A stretch of 64,000 bases of DNA from Maea johnstoni (GCA_963942565.1 OZ012685.1:55249323-55313322), one strand, 5' to 3'; numbered from the stretch's first letter, positions 23,196-35,092 are shown. Notes: generated from the sequence alone by a model not told the origin. Program-made: numbers and translations.

Positions 23196-23392
23196 TTAAC
23201 CCTTCAAATGCTGAGGCTGCATTTGTCCAAAGCACAATGACACAAAGATAAACCCTATCGTGTTGGTATTCGTTGGATAGCTTTCACACAGTACTCTCAT
23301 ATGAGTACCTATGTGCCAGGGTTTCAATCATGCTTATGTTTTTTGCATCATTTTGTATTGGTCAAATTAGCCACCAGCAGCAAAAGGGTTAA
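23196..23392 (+). mobile_element. Family A element
   Basis: ttaacccttcaaatgctgag to ccaccagcagcaaaagggtt plus aa. Confidence 0.88.
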
Positions 23393-24471
23393 AACTGGGA
23401 TACCTCCTGACTCACTAAGAGTTGGCATTGAGAACTGACCACGTTCCTTGAAATGCAAATCCTGATCGATCATTCTCAAGCTCTCTCTCCCCTTGTCTCA
23501 AGATGCTAGGTCAGGTTACCACGGTAACTAGTGCTGCTCAGCCAATCAGAATAAAGCTTGGCACAGTTTCAGTACCAGTGACTGTGTGGTATTACGAGGG
23601 TCACTGTCGCAACCATAGGCTATACAGTACAAATATTCTAGAGGGAAGATTAGGTTTTTATTCTAATTTTAGGTCGCTTTCAACAATTTAGGTCATATTG
23701 CAACAATAGAGACAGCTGGAACATTTTTTTGCTTGGCCAGGGCAAGCAAAAAGGTTTACTTTTTAGTCTCTGCTTCAAAAGGGTGAGATATAGTAGAGAT
23801 ATCCTAATATAAATCTAATACATCAATGATGATATAACCACTAAACATTTTATCGTCACCAAAGGCTTGGTATATGGGGGTCTCCACTCTAAAGATCATA
23901 TCAATAACAGGAAATGAAAAATATCCCAACAAGCAAATTGTAATAAAGGGCTACTTTTCTTGATTTGTTATTTTGTTGCTTTCAATTTATCATAGACAGC
24001 AGTACTTGGGGAAAATGTGATTGGCACACAAGTATAATCAACCTAGATATTAGCAATGCCCAATATCAAAGGTCTTTGGTATGTGGACCACTATAATAGA
24101 GCATTATCAAATATTGATAAGTTCCCATACCTAATATGCAAGGCAACATGATGTTTACCAAGTTTGTTAGAGTCAAGGAGAACAGATCGGTTCAGTATCC
24201 TTATTTGCCTTACTTTCCGAATAACAAGTACCCCAAAAGCAGGCAATATATAGGAAACAAGAGATTTTATACTTCAGTTGCATTATGAATACCATATTTT
24301 GCTATATTCCAAAAGGAATACTCAGACTAACTTTTTATTTTTGGAAATCCTTTTTATCATTACTAAAATAGGATGACAAATTTCTTTAAAAAATCTGAAG
24401 AAATATTTTGAGTGCACATGGATTCATTAACTGTTAATCGATCCAATATGCCAGCAGAAAAAATCAGAGCA
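23393..24471. other. Intronic sequence, nothing recognised
   Basis: AT-rich; a cttggccagggcaagc motif near 23735 resembles the gcaag element at 4920-5250. No exon seen. Confidence 0.45.
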
Positions 24472-24681
24472 TTAACCCTTATGCTGCTGGTGGCTAATTT
24501 GGCCATTACAAAATGATGCAAAAAACCTAAAAAATGACTGAAACCCAGGCAAATGGGCACTCATCGGAAAGTCCTCAGCGACAGTTATAAAATTAACACC
24601 ATGACAGAGTTTAGATGGTTTTCAAATATCTTTGCAGCCTTGTGCTTTGAGCGAAAGTAGCCTCAGCAATAGAAGGGTTAA
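24472..24681 (-). mobile_element. Family A element, reverse
   Basis: ttaacccttatgctgctggt to cagcaatagaagggttaa. Confidence 0.88.
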
Positions 24682-25038
24682 GTAATGATCAACCTGCTAA
24701 GGTAACACTACCTCAGTTTTTAGGAATTCTGGTTTATTTATTTCAAGATACATTGGACAATATTCGCTCACTTCACTAGAAGTTTTTCTGTGTATATTTG
24801 TGGCCGAATGTCGCTTGCCTACTTCACAAGATATGCTATTCACCAGATATGACATGCTGGGAGTGTTTCCTTGTATTCTGTGTATTCTTGCGGTAGAATG
24901 TCACTGTATCTACGTATGACATATCGAGAGGAGCGCTTCTGTCTGACTCACGTAGCCCTGCCCAGGATCTGTGCAGTCTCAACTGCAGCCGCAACAGACA
25001 CACGGGATCTGGGGAATTGTCCTGACTCACTGTTTGTT
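24682..25038. other. Intronic sequence, nothing recognised
   Basis: Short overlapping opposite-strand ORFs only. Confidence 0.5.
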
Positions 25039-25251
25039 TTAACCCTATGCTGCTGGTGGCTATAATTTGGCCGATACAAAAAGATGCAAAAAACCTGAAA
25101 ATGAATGAAACCCTGGCAAATGGGTACTCATCTGAGAGTGCTCAGCAAGAGCTATCCAATGAGTACCAACTTGATAGGGTTTTGATGGTTTTCACAAAAT
25201 TTTGCGTCTTTGTGCTTTGTACGAAAGTAGCCTTAGCATTGGAAGTGTTAA
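25039..25251 (-). mobile_element. Family A element, reverse
   Basis: ttaaccctatgctgctggtg to agcattggaagtgttaa. Confidence 0.87.
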
Positions 25252-25512
25252 GTTTTGGAAAGGGAGGGGTACACTTATCTTAGACTTAGTAGGAAGTAAT
25301 ATAGAAACCGCAACTGCTTGAGACAAAACCACAAGACAGTAAACAAACACTTACTTCCAAACAATGACTTACACCAACGCAAAACAAAATAAACGACAGA
25401 CATAATGGCATCGAAAAAATTCTGACTCAGATCGCCAATTTCAGAATTACCAAGAAAATGCAATTTTTACGTATAAAGCTTTTCTATTAAAAGCTACAAT
25501 GTTGTATAATTC

Positions 25513-25604
25513 CCTTAACAGACAAAGCTTGGAATAGCAAGGAATTCCCAGGATATTCCAAGGAAAATACTAGGATTTCCTGGTAAGTTCCAGCTACAAT
25601 TGGT
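25513..25604. mobile_element. Family C element
   Basis: cccttaacagacaaagcttg, the inner aaaatactaggatttcctgg and right end gctacaattggtaaa. Confidence 0.55.
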
Positions 25605-26451
25605 AAATGATTGGAGGCTTTTCTGTATTACAGGTACAATTTTCTGTAAGCAATACTACAAAAAAATGCAATGTTTTTGTAAGCTTTTCTATTAAAAAAA
25701 AATTGCAATGTTTTATGTAAATAAATGCTTTTCTATTGTTTGCTCATTAAAATGACTAAACAAAGAGGAGGGGTTGTTTGGTTAAGAGGATGTGATGACT
25801 AAAACCAGGTCTGTTTTTCAGAAAAAAGTGTGTTTGTGGAGCTGAAATACTTGGGAAGCCCTATTCTGACTTAATCATCACTAGTGGGTGTTTTTCTTTA
25901 TTTAGTCTCGCTAATTTATACAAACACCTAAAAACCCTATCGAATATCAATTAATTCAACAAACATTCATAAATGTTTATGATGTAATTAGTGATGCTTC
26001 AGGCAGTAATCTGGTATAATCCCACTGTTGACATTTGCAATTTCAGATGATTTCTTCCAAACAAACAGTTGTGTAATATTATATCAACATCACCAGACAA
26101 GTATCAATTTTGTGCACTCAATGTTGCAAGAACTTTCCACTTTGTTTCGGTTTACACTTTTGCATGATTTAGCATAAGTGCTCGCCTGCTAAAAACAGAC
26201 ACTGGGCAAGTGAAAATCCATCACTACTTGCCCAACAAGGCATTTTCAGAACTGTTCTACTAATAAATAATCAATCTAACAAAAAAAAAATATCTAAATA
26301 TTTCTAAATGTAGTCATTTGAAACATTTTAACCTTATCATTTTAAATGACTATAGAGCATGAATTACTTTTTCAATTCTTTTACCCAATAAAAAGATAAA
26401 TATTGGTGATTTTAAATCACTCACACCCAATCTTAACCAATCATCATGTCC
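25605..26451. other. Intronic sequence
   Basis: 26190-26260 repeats the gggcaagtgaaaatcca...acttgccca element type of 5200. Otherwise unrecognised. Confidence 0.4.
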
Positions 26452-26463
26452 CCTCTCTCTCGC

Positions 26464-26497
<34 letters not shown>

Positions 26498-26501
26498 CCT
26501 C

Positions 26502-26592
<91 letters not shown>
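26452..26592 (+). repeat. (CT)n microsatellite
   Basis: About 140 bp with three interruptions near the left end. Confidence 0.97.
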
Positions 26593-26596
<4 letters not shown>

Positions 26597-26809
26597 ATCT
26601 ATTTTGCCATGTGCCTCTCTACATTATAAACCATTGTACTTCTAACCTTCAACCATGTTTTTGACCCAGAGTCAAATTGTTGTATTGATCCTTGACGATG
26701 AATTGCAACAAGCATGAAAACATCTAATTTCACGAGCAACAATTTTGAAACCTCTTTATCCTAGAGTACAGCTCTCCATCGCTATAACATTTTTGTATGG
26801 ACCATAAAG

Positions 26810-26900
26810 TAACTATGTAATTCTTTATAGAAACTATGTTATTCTTTGAAGCAACTATGTAATTATGTGTAGCAACTATGTTATTCTTTGTGACTAAATG
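26810..26900 (+). repeat. Short tandem repeat, about 24-bp unit
   Basis: aactatgtaattcttt recurs four times with small changes (26808-26892). Confidence 0.7.
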
Positions 26901-27104
26901 GAATATAAGCTTTTTGTTATGATCTGAGAGCTAACAGGATCAAAAGGGGGATTTGATAAAGCTCCTATAAACGGTGCACTTTATGGTTTCAATGGCACAC
27001 AACTATGGCTTTCCCCAGGGCCCATTAAGCTCTATCTGACCAAACATCAAATACATGTATAATTACACTCTTACAGTAGGCAGTCCATAATGGAACAAGT
27101 TTAA

Positions 27105-27193
27105 TTAACCCATTCATGCCTGGAGATCTCCTTAAACATGTTGTGCGGACCTTTGATACTTTCAACATAATTTTGGAGTACAGCATAACTTAA
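27105..27193 (+). mobile_element. Family B element, left part
   Basis: ttaacccattcatgcctgga to the point where a family A element interrupts it; right half not seen. Confidence 0.7.
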
Positions 27194-27413
27194 ACCCTTC
27201 AAATACTAAGGTTCCTTTTGTCCAAAGCACAAGTACGCAAGCATCTTTGAAACCCATCTAAACCCTGCTATGTTGGTATTCATTGGATAGCTATTGCTAA
27301 GTACTCTCAGATAAGCACCCATGTGCCAGGGGTTCAGCCGTTTTTCTAAGTTTTTTGCATCATTTGTATTATCCAAATCAGCCATCAACAGCATAAGGGT
27401 TAAGCAAACATCA
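27190..27413 (+). mobile_element. Family A element
   Basis: ttaaacccttcaaatactaa to aacagcataagggttaa; joined to family B sequence at the left. Confidence 0.87.
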
Positions 27414-27475
27414 AATACATGTATTATAATTATACTCAGTCTTATGGTAGGCAGTCTTTAATGAAACACATAACT

Positions 27476-28711
27476 TTGATGTTATTAGTATTTGAGTTAA
27501 GCCCCCCCCCCCCCCATTAAAAAGGTCAATTGGCACAGTTGTACACAAGTTGGAACCAATACACATGCCCCTCTGCAAATCTGCGCGCTGAAGCGAGAAA
27601 ATTAGGAAGTTGTGTGAATTGCCACCCTAGCTTCAGGGCAAACGCTAGCGAGAACATCTCATGACTAGTGGAATGATCAATTAGAGAAGGCGGTCTGAGC
27701 AAGAAGAGGAGGTCATCCATAGAAAATTAACCACCAAGAGACATACTTGTGGTCAAAATGTGCATCATCAGCAGAATTGTAGGGAGGGGGTGGTTTTAAC
27801 CCTTTTATGCCTACAGTTAAATTGTTACTAGGTTTGGTGATTTTTATTTTATTTATTTTTAAAAAAGGTTTTCTTTTTTTGGGGGGGGGGATCACACGGG
27901 AGCCATAAAGGTGAGATTTGTTAGTGGGTTTAATTAGGACTTAAAAGATATTCTGTACAAAAAGGTATTAAATATGTTCAGGCCGCTGTTTTTTTCTGCT
28001 ACAGACATGAATAGGTTAAACATTCAAGGACCTTCATGATATTTGTACAGGTCTCAGACCACCAAAGGTCTCTTAATTTTCATGGACATTAATTGTAGCT
28101 GATACATATATATTAAAGAGTTCAGTAGCATTATAACTTTGTGACATGAAAATTGTTCCTCATTTTCCAATTAACAAAGATTTTTAGAAATATGCTCATT
28201 GCATCCTCTAAAAAGCGCTTTTGTATTATAGGTGGAAAGGGTGCTATATCAAATATCAATTATTAATTATTATTATTAAAAATATTCCCAATTTATTTCA
28301 CTGAAAATACTAGAAATAAGAGAGTAACTATTTGAAAAATCTACCAGATGATCTAAGCATTCAGCAAGATTACGCTATAGTTTGTTAGATCGTTTATGTC
28401 ATCTTTGGAGGGGCAAATATTCTCATTGTATCTCTAAAAATATACCTAATTCATTTCACTAAAAATAGAAAAAAAAGAGAAATTATTTCAAAATGTTGCC
28501 AGATGATTTGGATATTGAGCAAGACTACTCTAGTTTATTAGATCTTCTATGAGTTTTGGAGGGGGGAGGGTTAAGCTTTTAGAATGATTACACAAGCCGA
28601 GCATAAAGTTCAGCAAATGCAATATTAATGCAAATGTAGCAGGGGCGGGCAATGAAAAGTTTAAGTAGCCAGGACTGGGGCTTTGACCAGTTTGAATTTT
28701 CTTGTTGAGAG
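27476..28711. other. Intronic sequence with homopolymers
   Basis: C15 run near 27503, G10 run near 27880. 28210-28280 ends in a LINE/SINE-tail-like attattaattattattatta after aggtggaaagggtgctatat, as at 49058 and 29488. 28305-28560 repeats the aaatcta/ccagatgatctaagcatt segment twice (about 160 bp apart). No gene. Confidence 0.45.
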
Positions 28712-28947
28712 GGGGCCTGCCCTGATGGCCGTGTGGTCTAAGGCTTTGCCGCTGACTGCTAGCTGTCTTTCAGCACTGCCTGGATTTGAATGCCAAACGG
28801 GCATGTGATAAAGTTGTCAGTGCTTTGGGTTTAGGTGGAGGTCTTCACAGGGTACTACAGTTTCCTATACCACTTACAACTAGTTAGTTACAAATAAGCC
28901 GCAATTTGGCAGAAAAAGGGATGATAATCAAAATTCCAAAATCTTGT
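28712..28947 (+). mobile_element. V-SINE-like SINE, near full length
   Basis: Head tggccgtgtggtctaaggc, B-box-like ggatttgaatgcc, gataaagttgtcagtgcttt, core gggtactacagtttccta, tail gccgcaatttggcagaaaa. Confidence 0.78.
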
Positions 28948-29072
28948 TAGAGATAGCTGGCAGTCAGTGGCAATGCTTTAGACCACACAGCCATCAGGGT
29001 AGGCCCTGAGTGTTGAGAGACAGCTAGCATACATTTGCAATGCTCTGGACCACTCAGCCATTGGGGCAGGGA
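28948..29072 (-). mobile_element. Two SINE heads in tandem, reverse
   Basis: gctttagaccacacagccat (28973) and gctctggaccactcagccat (29041), each after gagacagctag-type sequence. Confidence 0.65.
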
Positions 29073-29548
29073 AGAGAAGAGAAGAGAAGAGGAAGAACAA
29101 TGAGAAGATAGGGTTGAACAGAAAATTGCAGTTTGTGGTTGTTTCGAGATAGGCCAGAAATCGCAGAACAGCTGTCTAGGGATGCCGGGCGGAGGGGCTG
29201 TCTCTGGCCATGACAGCAGACAACAGCCATACAACATAGCCAGCCCAACAACCAATCAAGCGAGGGCGCGATCGCTCTTCCCTTGGACTTCATTCAACTC
29301 TCGATCCCAAACCTCGCAGCACACCTCTGACGTACCCACATTCCTCAACCACACATAGCGAGTGTGAAAAACCAGGAGAGCAATGCCATCAGTTAGGGCA
29401 GTTTACCCTGAAATCATGAGGCGTTGTTGACTATGACTCAAACTATGACAATGTGCAGCGCTTTTGAACATTTTATGAATGGAAATGGCGCTATATAAAT
29501 TACAATTATTATTATTACTATTAAATCCAAGCTCCCCTCAAGCTCTTA
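29073..29548. other. Intronic sequence, GC-richer part
   Basis: 29190-29340 is relatively GC-rich. 29488-29522 (gcgctatataaattacaatt) is the kind of 3' tail seen on invertebrate SINEs and LINEs. No exon. Confidence 0.4.
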
Positions 29549-29748
29549 TTAACCCTTCCAGTGCTGAGGCTACTTTCATCCAAAGCACAGGGAAGCAAAT
29601 ATTATTGAAAATCATCTAAACCCTGTCATGTTGGTATTCATTGGAAAGCTCGCTCTGAGTACTCTCAGATGAGCCATGTCCTAGGGTTCATTCATTTTTC
29701 AGATTCTTTTGCATCACTTTGTATTGGCCAAATGAGCCAACAGCAGAA
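29549..29748 (+). mobile_element. Family A element, right end lost
   Basis: ttaacccttccagtgctgag to gccaacagcaga. Confidence 0.83.
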
Positions 29749-29784
29749 CAAACAAATATCCAGGAGGTGTATCATTCAGAAGAA

Positions 29785-29975
29785 TTAACCTTCCCAATGC
29801 TGAGGCTACTTTTGTTCAAAGGACAAGGACACAGAGATATTTGAATATCATCTAAATCCTGTCATGTTGGTATTCATTGGATAGCTCTCTCTCTGAGTAC
29901 TCTCAGATGAGTACCCATGTGCCAAGGTTTTGGCCATCTTTCCAGTTTTTTTCAATCATTTTGTATTTTTAACTG
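29785..29975 (+). mobile_element. Family A element, right end lost
   Basis: ttaaccttcccaatgctgag to caatcattttgtattttt; second of two adjacent same-direction copies. Confidence 0.82.
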
Positions 29976-30141
29976 AAAATGTTGATTTTCTTGCTATGAT
30001 TTGTCACTTTTTCTTAATCTAATTAAATGTATGGTGGATTTACCTCACTGTTAAATAAAACCAGAGATATGAATAGCGCAGAGATTAGCAACACCTCATA
30101 AAACCCTCTTATATAGAATTCACCCCCTACATAGAAATTAG

Positions 30142-30390
30142 GGCTGTGCTCGAGTCCCGGAACACCGAGCGCTCGCTCGACTAAGTCTCAAGATCGATGT
30201 TCATGATCTGCTGACATCGAGCGGTGAACTCGATACCCACGCTATGTATTTTACATGGTGCTGGTCCGGCCCTCACCACACTTTTCTAAGTATTACTGCG
30301 CGTGATAGAATCGAATCGGGTAAATAGACATCGAAAAAAATTAGTCAATTAATCCAATCGCAAAAAATTGGCTGATGAGCACAGCCCTAA
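30142..30390. mobile_element. Possible hAT-type MITE
   Basis: tagggctgtgctcgag at the left and gatgagcacagccctaa at the right are inverted repeats about 245 bp apart. Flanking agaaatta and taaaatta match at 6 of 8 bases, compatible with an 8-bp target duplication. Interior is CpG-rich with several tcgat motifs. Confidence 0.6.
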
Positions 30391-30713
30391 AATTAGCAAT
30401 CCTGGATTTGAACCTGGACAGTGATGAGAGACAGCTAACTCAGGCTGCTTGGGTGGTCTTATATCACATAAGGCAAGTCCATTATGATCCTACCAGTCTT
30501 GGTGAGTCTGACTGGAACTACTGACAAATCCTCGTTTCGTGAAACTATTCCCATTCAAAGATATTTATTACCCTCGGAATACCCTGCAACAGGTCCATTA
30601 GCACAAGAAATGAACCTTGCAATAGTAGAAACAGTTTTGGTGTTCTTTTGAGTTGTGGCACGTGAGCCCTAAGCAGGAAAACATTGCACACAAGGTCAAA
30701 CCCAGAATATCCA

Positions 30714-31060
30714 TTAACCCGCTCATGCCTAAAATGAAATATGTTGTCTGCTTTTATGATAACTTTGAAAATTAAACTTGGGAATAATGCATACTTTAGC
30801 TTAACCCTTCCAATGATGCTAAAGTCTACTTTCGTCCAAAGCACAAGAACACAAAGATTTTTGAAAAACATCAAAACCCTGGTATTCATTAGATAACTCT
30901 CTCTGCGTATTCTCAGATGAATAACCGTTTGCCAGAGTTTCAGTAATTTTTCAGGATTTTTGTGTCATTTTGTATTGGACAAAATAGCCACCAGCAGCAT
31001 AAGGGTTAAGAATTTTTTTAACATTTCTCCTTCCAGAAGCTGCTTTGATTGGTAGAAATG
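30714..31060 (+). mobile_element. Worn family B element interrupted by family A
   Basis: ttaacccgctcatgccta to tactttagc, then after 31009 gaatttttttaacatttctc, which matches the middle of family B. Confidence 0.6.
30801..31009 (+). mobile_element. Family A element nested in family B
   Basis: ttaacccttccaatgatgct to agcagcataagggttaa. Confidence 0.87.
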
Positions 31061-31146
31061 TATCCCCAAATGTATCAGGCCGTCACAATTTTGGCATCAA
31101 TCTGATAGAAAAGTGATGATAAACAGAATTCCAATTCAAAATAAAT

Positions 31147-31360
31147 GAGTCTAAGAAAAGTTACTTGCTTCCTATAACCCAACCCTAACACGTTTTTACT
31201 CAAAAAAACACACTCCTACTCTAAAGTTTTTTCGCACCCTTCCAACTCCCAATCAATATGAAACATGCATTTCTTTCCCCCCCCCCCCCTCCCCCCAAAA
31301 AATTAACTACCTACCTACACTATTTTCTTTTGGACCATTTAACAGAGGAAACAAAAAAAC
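31147..31360. mobile_element. Family D element
   Basis: aaagttacttgcttcctata to agaggaaacaaaaaaacc; interior cccttccaactcccaatcaa as at 7870; contains a C-rich run near 31280. Confidence 0.6.
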
Positions 31361-31536
31361 CTGGGTATAATCTTGGTCCATAGATGTTCAACTTCTTCAG
31401 GTATCAATGTTGTATGTTGAACACTTTTAGCCAATAGGTTCAACTTATACTGGTATCAATACAAAACCTACACAACAAATTTGACAACATACATTTATCA
31501 ATACGAAACTAACACAAATAATTTGACAACACTTAC

Positions 31537-31770
31537 TTGGACATCTGTAGAGTTTATTAGCCTGTCGGATATCTCCTGGACTGAGCTTGACCCGCTGACC
31601 AATCTCCGGCCGAATGAGAGTGCTTGGATCCCTTCGAGGAAGAATCGTATCCAGATAGGTTCCTTTAGAGAAGGTGTTACGGGCATAGTGCATGATACTC
31701 TCGAAGTCATACGGTTCTCCGAGCGAATTCACTTCGCTTTCAGATAACTCATCAAAGTTGTACTCCTGGC
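31537..31770 (-). CDS. BMP1/TLL: Tolloid exon: C-terminal astacin domain with Met-turn
   Basis: Acceptor tatttcag and donor CCAA|gtaagt. Reads [20 protein letters not shown], then [20 protein letters not shown] and on to [20 protein letters not shown] plus [13 protein letters not shown] is the astacin Met-turn whose Tyr is the fifth zinc contact; human BMP1 has the same core. It ends at the short linker before CUB1 (human KLYKCPACGETLQ). Intact, 77 full codons plus split codons at both ends; flanked by introns of 21.4 and 12.3 kb. Confidence 0.96.
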
Positions 31771-31825
31771 CTGAAATAGAGAAAAAATACAGTGAATAGA
31801 AGGCATACATATACATTTTCATTTG

Positions 31826-32070
31826 GATATTCAATTTTCATCTCATTTCTGCCATGTTGAAGACAATTTGTGACTAGCCAAAATCATGACTAGCAAGCTG
31901 TATGTGGTGGAGGAAACCAGAGGACAAATAAATTTGGATTTGGATATTCAATTTTCGTCACTTTTTATGCCATATTGCAGCTAAATTGTGACCAGCCAGC
32001 TGTAAGTGGTGGAGGAAACCAGAGTACCCGGCGAAAAACAACGTCTAACCCAAAGTCAACTTTCTCACAT
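31826..32070 (-). mobile_element. Two V-SINE-like tails/bodies, reverse
   Basis: tggatattcaattttcatct and tggatattcaattttcgtca start two partial copies; the second reaches ggtggaggaaaccagagtac and aaagtcaactttctcaca. Confidence 0.7.
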
Positions 32071-32086
32071 TGGTAACTTTCAAACC

Positions 32087-32186
32087 CTTACCAAACGAAG
32101 CATGGAATGCCAAGTAATTCCCAGGAATTTCTAAGGGAAAATCCTAGGATTTTATGGGATGTCACAGCTACATTTGGTAAGGGAAG
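32087..32186. mobile_element. Family C element, best copy
   Basis: cccttaccaaacgaagcatg to gctacatttggtaaggg; 11-bp terminal inverted repeat cccttaccaaa. Confidence 0.7.
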
Positions 32187-32640
32187 GTCACCATATTAAC
32201 TATTGCCCCACCTTTCTGTGACTCTACAGTAATGTCAGTAGTACAAATTGGAACAAGCTGAGGGGGGGGGGGGGCTTTTTTAGACCTAACAGATAAGGCA
32301 GGTTGTAAGAGAAGTAGAAACGTATTACTACACAGCATCACCTACAAATTGATTGCAGAAAGAGCACATACTCTCTAGCTAGCTAGCTGGTTGGTCCCAG
32401 TGTTATATTCTAAATGGGTGATGGATGGAGGTACAAGTGTGAGCTGAAACTCAACTGCTGCTCGGAACACGCCTGAAAACTCATTTTGAGGACAACTAGC
32501 TTCAATGGGGAAGAATGAATGGCTTGTCATTGCACACAGCTCAACGCCAGATACAGAACTTTTATAGGACTCTGCTCTGATGATAGGGGGGATTTTTTTC
32601 AACTTTTTTTTGCTGCTAGGCACACCCCTGAAAACTCATT
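32187..32640. other. Intronic sequence, nothing recognised
   Basis: G13 run near 32262. No gene. Confidence 0.45.
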
Positions 32641-33230
32641 TTGAAGATAACTGCAGCTGCAACACCCTGACGTGGGGCTAGTGGAAGCATTTTGCAGGGT
32701 TGTTTTTTGCATTCAAAACACCCTGCATTGAGGGTCCAAAGGAGAGAGTACTGCAATGATTCCTGCAACTACAACACCCTGCCGTGAGGGTAGAGGGGAG
32801 AATTTCATGAGCCAGGGACATCACAAGCAGAAGTAGGGGTTTTGCGATTAAAACACCCTGCACTGAGGGTACAAAGGAAAAAGCAGTATAATGATTCCTG
32901 TAACTGCAACACCCTGCCGTGAGGGTCCAGGGGAGAATTTTGCCAGCTGGGGACTATCACGGGCAGAAGTAGGGGTTTTGCAATTGAAACACCCTAAATT
33001 GAGAGAGCAGTTTAATTATTCCTGTATCTGCAACACCCTCACGTGAGGGTAGAGGGGAGAATTTCAAGAGCCAGGGACCTCACAGGCAGAGGTAGGGGTT
33101 TTGCAATTAAAACACCCTGCACTGAGCATACAAAGGAGAAAGCAGTATAATGATTCCTGTAACTGCAACACCCTGCCGCGAGGGTAGAGTTGAGAATTTT
33201 GCCAGCTGGGGACTATCACGGGCAGGAGTT
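32641..33230 (+). repeat. Minisatellite, about 135-bp unit built of two half-units
   Basis: attcctgtaactgcaacacc at about 32759, 32894, 33017 and 33152. Each unit also holds a second aacaccctgcactgagggt, so aacaccctg...gagggt appears twice per unit; aacaccc and gggt form a small inverted repeat. Confidence 0.88.
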
Positions 33231-33435
33231 GCTGTTTCCTGTTGGGTGGCAAATGTGGCGCAGCCCACTTTTCATGTGAAAACTACCAACCCTATCACAT
33301 CTTGCAAATTCTTCCCTAATTTCCTCGCTAGATTGATATTTCTCCCTGTCCGAGTCTCGCAAATGGTAGACAACTCAAACTTGACGTAGCACAGGTCTCC
33401 GGGAGAAGGCAAGGCTGTTCACTCCAGTCAAGGAC

Positions 33436-34135
33436 TAGCAGTTTAACCCATTATTGCTTTAGAATTCATTTGAAATCTTCGTCTGGATATATGATACTTT
33501 TGACAATAACTTTGGAATTGAGAATAATTTTACAAAATGTTTGAAGGAGAGTTGAAGATAATATCTTAATTAGCATTTTCATCAGCAGTTTAACCCACTA
33601 TTGCATATTGCTAAAGAATTTCTCTTGAAATTTTCTTCTTGAGCTACGATGCTTTTGAAAATAACTTTGGATTTGAGAATGATTCTACAAAATATCTGAA
33701 GGAGAGTTGATGATAATGTTTAAATTAACATTATCATCAGCAGTTTAACCCATTATTGCTTTAGAATTCCTCCTGAAATGTTCGTCTGGATATATGATAC
33801 TTTTGACAATAACTTTGGGGTCAGGAATGACTTTCAAAAATATTTGAATGAGAGTTGATGGTAATGTTATAATAAACATCATAATGATTTTAATTTAATA
33901 TTATCATCAGCTGACTTTAACACACTATTGCTTTAGAATTTCTCTTTAAATTTTCATCTGGATCTATGATACTTGTGACAATAATTTTGGAATTGAGAAT
34001 GATTTTATGAAATAATTGAAGAGTAGAATATGTTTTAATTAGCATTATCACCAACAGTTCAACCCACTATTGCTTAAGAATTTCTCTTGAAATGTTTAAC
34101 TGTATCTATGAAACTTTTGATGATAAATGCCAAAA
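33436..34135 (+). repeat. Tandem array of family B left arms, about 150-bp unit
   Basis: Five units beginning near 33440, 33592, 33744, 33916 and 34059, each with ttaacccattattgcttt-like start, gatacttttgacaataactt and (in most) a trailing attatcatcagcag. Right arms are absent. Confidence 0.87.
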
Positions 34136-34598
34136 GCAATGCATAGTCTGCTAGCACTGATAAGGCCCTCTATCACAATTCTACCTCTCATCTTCATTGG
34201 TTACCTTAGGGGCCTCCGGTACTCTTGACACGGGACAGACATCTGTATTACTCATTCATATTGACCCCTTAATTTCTTTCCTAAATAAATACTAGGACTA
34301 TCTTCCCATTCATCGAACGGGGCATGTGGGTGGTCAACTAGTAGGGCACAAGACCTCTTAGTTCTGGTCTAAATAGCCTCTAACTGGTTCTCACTCTCTC
34401 CGGGCCAAAAACGCCCGCAATCACCCTCGAGGGCAAGAGAGGGTCGCAGAGAACAGGGACCTCTTCTCTGCCTCCCTGCCAACTCCCGCTTTCCTGGCAA
34501 GATCCATATGTTGGCTGATTTCCTCCGAGACGGAAAGTAAACTATCATGGCCACCCAGAGCATGCACAAATGTTATTTCAATTGATGGCCACTCAGAT
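34136..34598. other. Intronic sequence, nothing recognised
   Basis: 34375-34560 is GC-richer with a 66-codon ORF on the minus strand; no family match. Confidence 0.45.
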
Positions 34599-35092
34599 AG
34601 GAGGAGGAGTAGGGGGAGGGGGAGGAGGAGATTGAGGAAGGGGAGGAGGATGGGGAGAAGATTGAGGAGGGGGAGGAGGAGGGGGAAGAGGAGGCAAAGA
34701 AGGATGAGGCAGAGAAGGATGAGAAGGGGGAGGCGGAGGAAGAGGAAGGAGTAGGAGGATTATGAGGAGAAGGAGGAAGGGGAGGAGATGGAGGAGGAAG
34801 AGGAAGGGGAGAAGGAGGGGGAGAAAGAGGAGCAGGAGGAGAAGGAGAGGGGGAGGAAGATGAGGAGGAGGAGGAGGAAGGGGGGAGATGGAGAAGGAGG
34901 AAGAGGAAGGGGAGGAGGGGGAGAAAGAGGAGCAGGAGGAGGAAGAGGAGGAGAGGGGGAGGAAGGGGGGGGATGGAGAAGGAGGAAGAGGAGGAGATGG
35001 AGGAGGAGGAAGGGGAGAAAGAGGAGCAGGAGGAGGAGGAGGGGGAGGAAGATGAGGAGTAGGAGGAGAAAGGGGGGGGGGAGATGGAGGAA
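34599..35092 (+). repeat. 490-bp polypurine (GGA/GAA)n tract
   Basis: Almost pure G and A on the plus strand (a few t in gatgg). The tolloid transcript, copied from this strand, would carry a C/U-rich tract within the 21-kb intron. Confidence 0.97.

Larger units (their letters stand above)
27040..27475 (+). repeat. 60-bp direct duplication flanking family B/A insertions
   Basis: 27040-27100 (aaacatcaaatacatgtata, then gtaggcagtc) recurs at 27416-27475; the nested elements lie between. Confidence 0.82.
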
